Notes under the pieces: generated by a model
What the model was told of the DNA's origin: nothing
What the model saw: the letters and a program-made list of their open reading frames with translations, nothing else
Database searches by the model: none
NCBI GenBank assembly: GCA_012511485.1
Contig: JAAZFZ010000144.1
Location: 1-9,448, forward strand
DNA from: Clostridiales bacterium
Lineage (GTDB): Bacteria > Bacillota > Clostridia > Oscillospirales > Acutalibacteraceae
Reading direction: 5' to 3'
Length of the DNA stretch: 9,448 nucleotides
Shown: positions 7,143 to 9,448 of the stretch, in pieces
Layout of the letters: every line of letters begins with the position of its first letter
Position numbering within the stretch: the first letter of the stretch is position 1
Position numbers and translations under genes: made by a program

Positions 7143-7161
7143 AATAATTTAGCAAATTATT
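7143..7161. promoter_or_regulatory. Perfect 19-bp dyad upstream of the liv promoter, candidate regulator site
   Basis: AATAATTT and AAATTATT are exact inverted repeats around AGC. The centre is about 60 bp upstream of the predicted livJ transcript start, a usual position for an activator site. It does not fit the CodY consensus (AATTT and AAATT five bases apart), since here the gap is three. An Lrp-like regulator is possible but unproven. AT-rich DNA raises the chance of accidental dyads. Confidence 0.4.
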
Positions 7162-7234
7162 ATTGTATTTTTGTGAACTTATACAACTAATTTAACTCTT
7201 ATCAATGCAAAACATACAAGTAATACAGTTTTAG

Positions 7235-7249
7235 AAGTAAATATTACTT
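7235..7249. repeat. Dyad AAGTAA-ATA-TTACTT
   Basis: Two exact 6-bp inverted arms flank 3 bp. It lies between the divergent liv promoter and the plus-strand promoter, about 110 bp from the first and 70 bp from the second. It could be an operator for either, or a chance AT-rich dyad. Confidence 0.25.
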
Positions 7250-7251
7250 AT

Positions 7252-7301
7252 ATTTGCATTTTTCGACAATGTGACGATATCATAATACAATTCATGCAAA
7301 T
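7252..7301. repeat. Inverted repeat ATTTGCAT/ATGCAAAT
   Basis: Exact 8-bp arms at 7252-7259 and 7294-7301 are separated by 34 bp. A third partial copy, ATGCAAA, sits at 7205-7211. The second arm lies 14 bp upstream of the plus-strand -35 box. Repeated half-sites of this kind can bind one regulator twice; this is inference only. Confidence 0.3.
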
Positions 7302-7315
7302 TCCGGCTGTATTAA

Positions 7316-7345
7316 TTGAAATTTCTATGCACTGTATTGTATAAT
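7316..7345 (+). promoter_or_regulatory. Probable sigma-A-type promoter for an orphan plus-strand transcript
   Basis: TTGAAA (7316-7321) and a perfect TATAAT (7340-7345) are separated by 18 bp. Transcription would start near 7352. It faces away from livJ and toward the hairpin at 7528-7560, so it defines a unit of about 200 nt. Confidence 0.55.
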
Positions 7346-7351
7346 AAAAAA

Positions 7352-7560
7352 TGCATGAAGTATTCTCAATCATTTCATTTTATGAGAATAGTTTTCGCAG
7401 ACTTAAAGCAACGAAAGGACTCTTTTCCCCGCAAACGAATTTGTGCTCAGCGAGCTTGACTGGCTGCTGGACAGGATAGATAAGGGCAATGTATAGTTGC
7501 TAATCAACATTAGAAATATTATTATGAGCCGACGGCAGGAATTATGCCGCCGGCTTTTTT
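7352..7560 (+). other. Short plus-strand transcription unit, product unknown (small RNA, small ORF or gene remnant)
   Basis: A consensus-like promoter lies just upstream and a strong terminator ends the unit. Near its 5' end, TATTCTCA (7361-7368) and TGAGAATA (7383-7390) form an exact 8-bp stem with a 14-nt loop. Three overlapping frames are open for short distances. ATG 7351 to TAG 7479 gives 42 aa and would be leaderless. ATG 7355 to TGA 7459 gives 34 aa. A frame without a start codon, from 7407 to TAG 7496, ends in a protein-like stretch (ANEFVLSELDWLLDRI, then DKGNV). No ribosome binding site fits any of them well; AAAGGA at 7414-7419 has no start at proper distance. I do not recognise any product. 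It may be a structured small RNA, or the tail of a decayed gene. Confidence 0.35.
7528..7560 (+). terminator. Intrinsic terminator of the orphan plus-strand unit
   Basis: GCCGACGGCA pairs with TGCCGCCGGC (7528-7537 with 7545-7554), with one A-C mismatch and a 7-nt loop. Six T follow (7555-7560). On the plus strand it is a textbook terminator. The hairpin also lies just past the end of the minus-strand YyaL-like gene and may stop that transcript too, although its minus-strand tail (CATAATAATATTT) is a poorer T-tract. Confidence 0.85.
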
Positions 7561-7578
7561 GATGCAAAAGGTAAAAAT

Positions 7579-9448
7579 TTAATTTTCCGGAACACAGGTG
7601 CTATTTATCCATTGTTTTAGTTTCTCCCTAACAGCATTTATATCCTCAGTCGGTGCTTCACAGGTGCCATTTCTGCAAAGATAATATAATACACCTTTTT
7701 CGGGTATCGGGTACTGCCCGGTGAATGAAGCGCAAGCCGAAAGCTGCTGCTCATTTTGCTTTGTTTTAAACAGCACGGAGATGTTAACGAAAGGCAGTTC
7801 ATCAAGCAGGGATTTGAGTGCGCAGGGTACCTCAGTCTGAGCCGAAACACAGACAAGCTCAGCGGAGGGGTAAAGCGCTTTTGTCATTGTAAGCAGGGCA
7901 AAGCTGTACCCTGTCGGGTATCCTTCTGCCTCAGCCGCCAGAAAGCTTAACTGCCTGTCTGCATATTCTCGCAATTTCGTATCGCCTGTCAAAGCCGCCA
8001 ATTCTATTAGTAGCATTCCGGCTGCGGAATTGCCCGAAGGCATTGCTCCGTCATAGACCTCCTTTGGTCTGAAAATAAGCTGCTCGCTTTCTGCCGAATT
8101 CAGATAGAAGCCTCCCTTTTCCTCATCATAAAAGCTCTCAAGCATAACCTGTGCGAAATGAACGGCTTTTTCAAGGTATTCGACATTAAAGGTTGTTTTA
8201 TAAAGCTCAATAAGCGCAAGGGCATAAAAGGCATAATCGTCAAGTTGGCCGTCGTTAGCGGCGTCATGCTCACGCCAGCGTACACGTAGCCTGCCGTTTC
8301 TGTCGGTAAGATTTTCGGATATGAATTTTGCGCCGTTTTCCGCTGAGTTGAGGTAATTTATATCATTAAGAACAGCGTAAGCTCTTGCAAGTGCCTTAAT
8401 AATAAGCCCGTTCCAGGAGGTTAGCACCTTGTCATCAAGGTGAAGATTTGTGCGCTCAAGGCGGTATTTGTACAGCTTACCGCAGATATCTCTCATTTGC
8501 GGATTGTCATTTTCATAATCCCTGTTTTCAAGCAGATTCGGGATGCTTTTGCCCTCGAAATTTCCCTCCTCACTGATTCCGAACCAGTCACAGAAGGCCT
8601 GTGCATCCTCTTGCCCGAAAACCTCCCTTAGCTCATCTGTTGTGAAGACATAGTATTTTCCCTCTATGCCGTCACTGTCGGCATCCTGACCGCAGAAAAA
8701 GCCGCCGTCCTCACCCGATAGTTCCCTGAGCACATAAGCTATCGTTCTTTGTGCAACACCCTTATAAAGCTCTCGCCCTGTAATTTTGAATGCTTCAAGA
8801 TATGCCATTATTAGCAATGCGTTGTCATAAAGCATTTTTTCAAAATGAGGAACAAGCCAGCGGTTATCCGTTGAATATCTTGAAAACCCTCCGCCGATAT
8901 GGTCCAAGATTCCGCCTCTAAACATTTGCTCGAGTGTTTTTTCTGCCATTGCAAGGGCACGGGAATCATTTTCAAGCAGATGATATCTTAGCAGAAACAG
9001 TAGATTGTGAGCGGCGGGGAATTTCGGAGCCGAGCCGAAGCCGCCGTATATTCTGTCAAAGCTTTTGAGGTACATATCCGCAGCCTTATGCAGCAAGTCA
9101 ATGGATAGCTCTGCGGCATCGCCCTGCCCGCCTGCCTGTTTTCTGATATAATCGCTGATTTTTTCTCCCGATTCAATGAGCTTTTCCCTATCCTCCCTCC
9201 ATTGGCGGGCAACCTCCTCAAGCAACTCCATGAGCCCCATACTGCCGTAACGGGCGGTTTTCGGGATATAGGTTGCGGCAAAAAACGGCTTTTGTTCGGG
9301 CGTCATAAAAATAGTCAGCGGCCACCCGCCCGAGCCTGTCATTGCCTGGCAGACGGACATATAAACGGCATCAATATCGGGGCGCTCCTCACGGTCAACC
9401 TTTATTGTTACAAAATCCTTGTTGAGAATACGAGCCACTTCTTTATCC
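7579..9448 (-). CDS. YyaL/DUF255 (SPATA20-like) thioredoxin-domain protein, N-terminus outside the window
   Basis: About 622 residues are visible of a family that is usually near 650-700. The frame is open to the right edge (DKEVARILNKDFV), so the start and the CHWCHVM motif typical of the family's N-terminal thioredoxin-like domain lie outside. Visible hallmarks are VDREERPDIDAVYM and GSGGWPLTIFMTP (thioredoxin-like DUF255 part). These are followed by the (α/α)6-barrel part with KFPAAHNLLFLLRY, DHIGGGFSRYSTD, VPHFEKMLYDNALL, GQDADSDGIEGKYYVFT and LTSWNGLIIKALARA. The C-terminal 100 residues are less conserved. The family is widespread, and its biochemical role is not well settled; a redox or sugar-epimerase-like activity has been suggested from the folds. 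No signal peptide can be judged. It is probably cytoplasmic and not functionally tied to liv. Confidence 0.92.
   Translation of the reverse strand, partial: DKEVARILNKDFVTIKVDREERPDIDAVYMSVCQAMTGSGGWPLTIFMTPEQKPFFAATYIPKTARYGSMGLMELLEEVARQWREDREKLIESGEKISDYIRKQAGGQGDAAELSIDLLHKAADMYLKSFDRIYGGFGSAPKFPAAHNLLFLLRYHLLENDSRALAMAEKTLEQMFRGGILDHIGGGFSRYSTDNRWLVPHFEKMLYDNALLIMAYLEAFKITGRELYKGVAQRTIAYVLRELSGEDGGFFCGQDADSDGIEGKYYVFTTDELREVFGQEDAQAFCDWFGISEEGNFEGKSIPNLLENRDYENDNPQMRDICGKLYKYRLERTNLHLDDKVLTSWNGLIIKALARAYAVLNDINYLNSAENGAKFISENLTDRNGRLRVRWREHDAANDGQLDDYAFYALALIELYKTTFNVEYLEKAVHFAQVMLESFYDEEKGGFYLNSAESEQLIFRPKEVYDGAMPSGNSAAGMLLIELAALTGDTKLREYADRQLSFLAAEAEGYPTGYSFALLTMTKALYPSAELVCVSAQTEVPCALKSLLDELPFVNISVLFKTKQNEQQLSACASFTGQYPIPEKGVLYYLCRNGTCEAPTEDINAVREKLKQWINSTCVPEN

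Larger units (their letters stand above)
7070..7578. other. 509-bp intergenic region between livJ and the YyaL-like gene
   Basis: This AT-rich stretch has no conventional gene. From left to right it holds the livJ ribosome binding site, the liv promoter (7099-7127), a perfect dyad (7143-7161), a second dyad AAGTAA/TTACTT (7235-7249), and an 8-bp inverted repeat ATTTGCAT/ATGCAAAT (7252-7259 with 7294-7301). A plus-strand promoter (7316-7345) and a plus-strand terminator (7528-7560) follow. About 7405-7500 is less AT-rich than the rest and looks like coding DNA or a remnant of it. Confidence 0.7.

Noticed and set aside
7143..7161. CodY box upstream of livJ
   Set aside because: The arms AATTT and AAATT are three bases apart, whereas the CodY consensus needs five, so I do not call it a CodY site.
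1..9448. CRISPR array, tRNA/rRNA genes, insertion sequences, phage or defence genes
   Set aside because: I saw no regularly spaced direct repeats, no cloverleaf with CCA-type end, no transposase-like or integrase-like protein, and no defence-related domains in any frame.

Overview
This window looks like a piece of a Firmicutes chromosome, most likely from a Clostridia-type anaerobe. The reasons are the PASTA-type Ser/Thr kinase tail, strong AAGGAGG-type ribosome binding sites, AT-rich intergenic DNA around moderately GC-rich genes, and a lipoprotein substrate-binding protein. The assignment is inferred from gene style, not from any marker gene. All genes but the first are on the minus strand.

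Layout, left to right. (1) Positions 1-837 (+) hold the C-terminal part of a membrane protein with two PASTA repeats, probably the end of a PrkC/Stk1-type kinase that starts before the window. It converges on hisF, and a strong two-way hairpin terminator (848-888) separates them. (2) hisF and hisH (897-2280, minus) encode the two subunits of imidazole glycerol phosphate synthase. They overlap by 11 bp, have a good promoter of their own (2309-2337), and have no hisA between them. (3) A complete branched-chain amino acid-type ABC transporter operon (2393-7069, minus) is read in the order livJ-livH-livM-livG-livF. It has a strong promoter at 7099-7127, a strong terminator between the binding-protein gene and the permease genes, and a terminator after livF. 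(4) A 509-bp gap (7070-7578) holds the livJ promoter, several perfect dyads, and a short promoter-to-terminator unit on the plus strand (about 7316-7560) whose product I cannot identify. (5) Positions 7579-9448 (minus) hold most of a YyaL/DUF255 (SPATA20-like) thioredoxin-domain protein that runs off the right edge.

How the genes work together: LivJ, a surface lipoprotein, would capture an amino acid and deliver it to the LivH/LivM channel, driven by the LivG/LivF ATPases. The terminator after livJ would let the binding protein be made in excess over the membrane complex. HisH and HisF make the imidazole ring of histidine and release AICAR to purine synthesis; the rest of the his pathway must lie elsewhere. 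The kinase tail and the YyaL-like protein are separate neighbours.

Most of the window is ordinary housekeeping and transport DNA. I found no clearly new system. The parts least explained are the orphan plus-strand unit at 7316-7560 and the dyads upstream of livJ and at the livH ribosome binding site.
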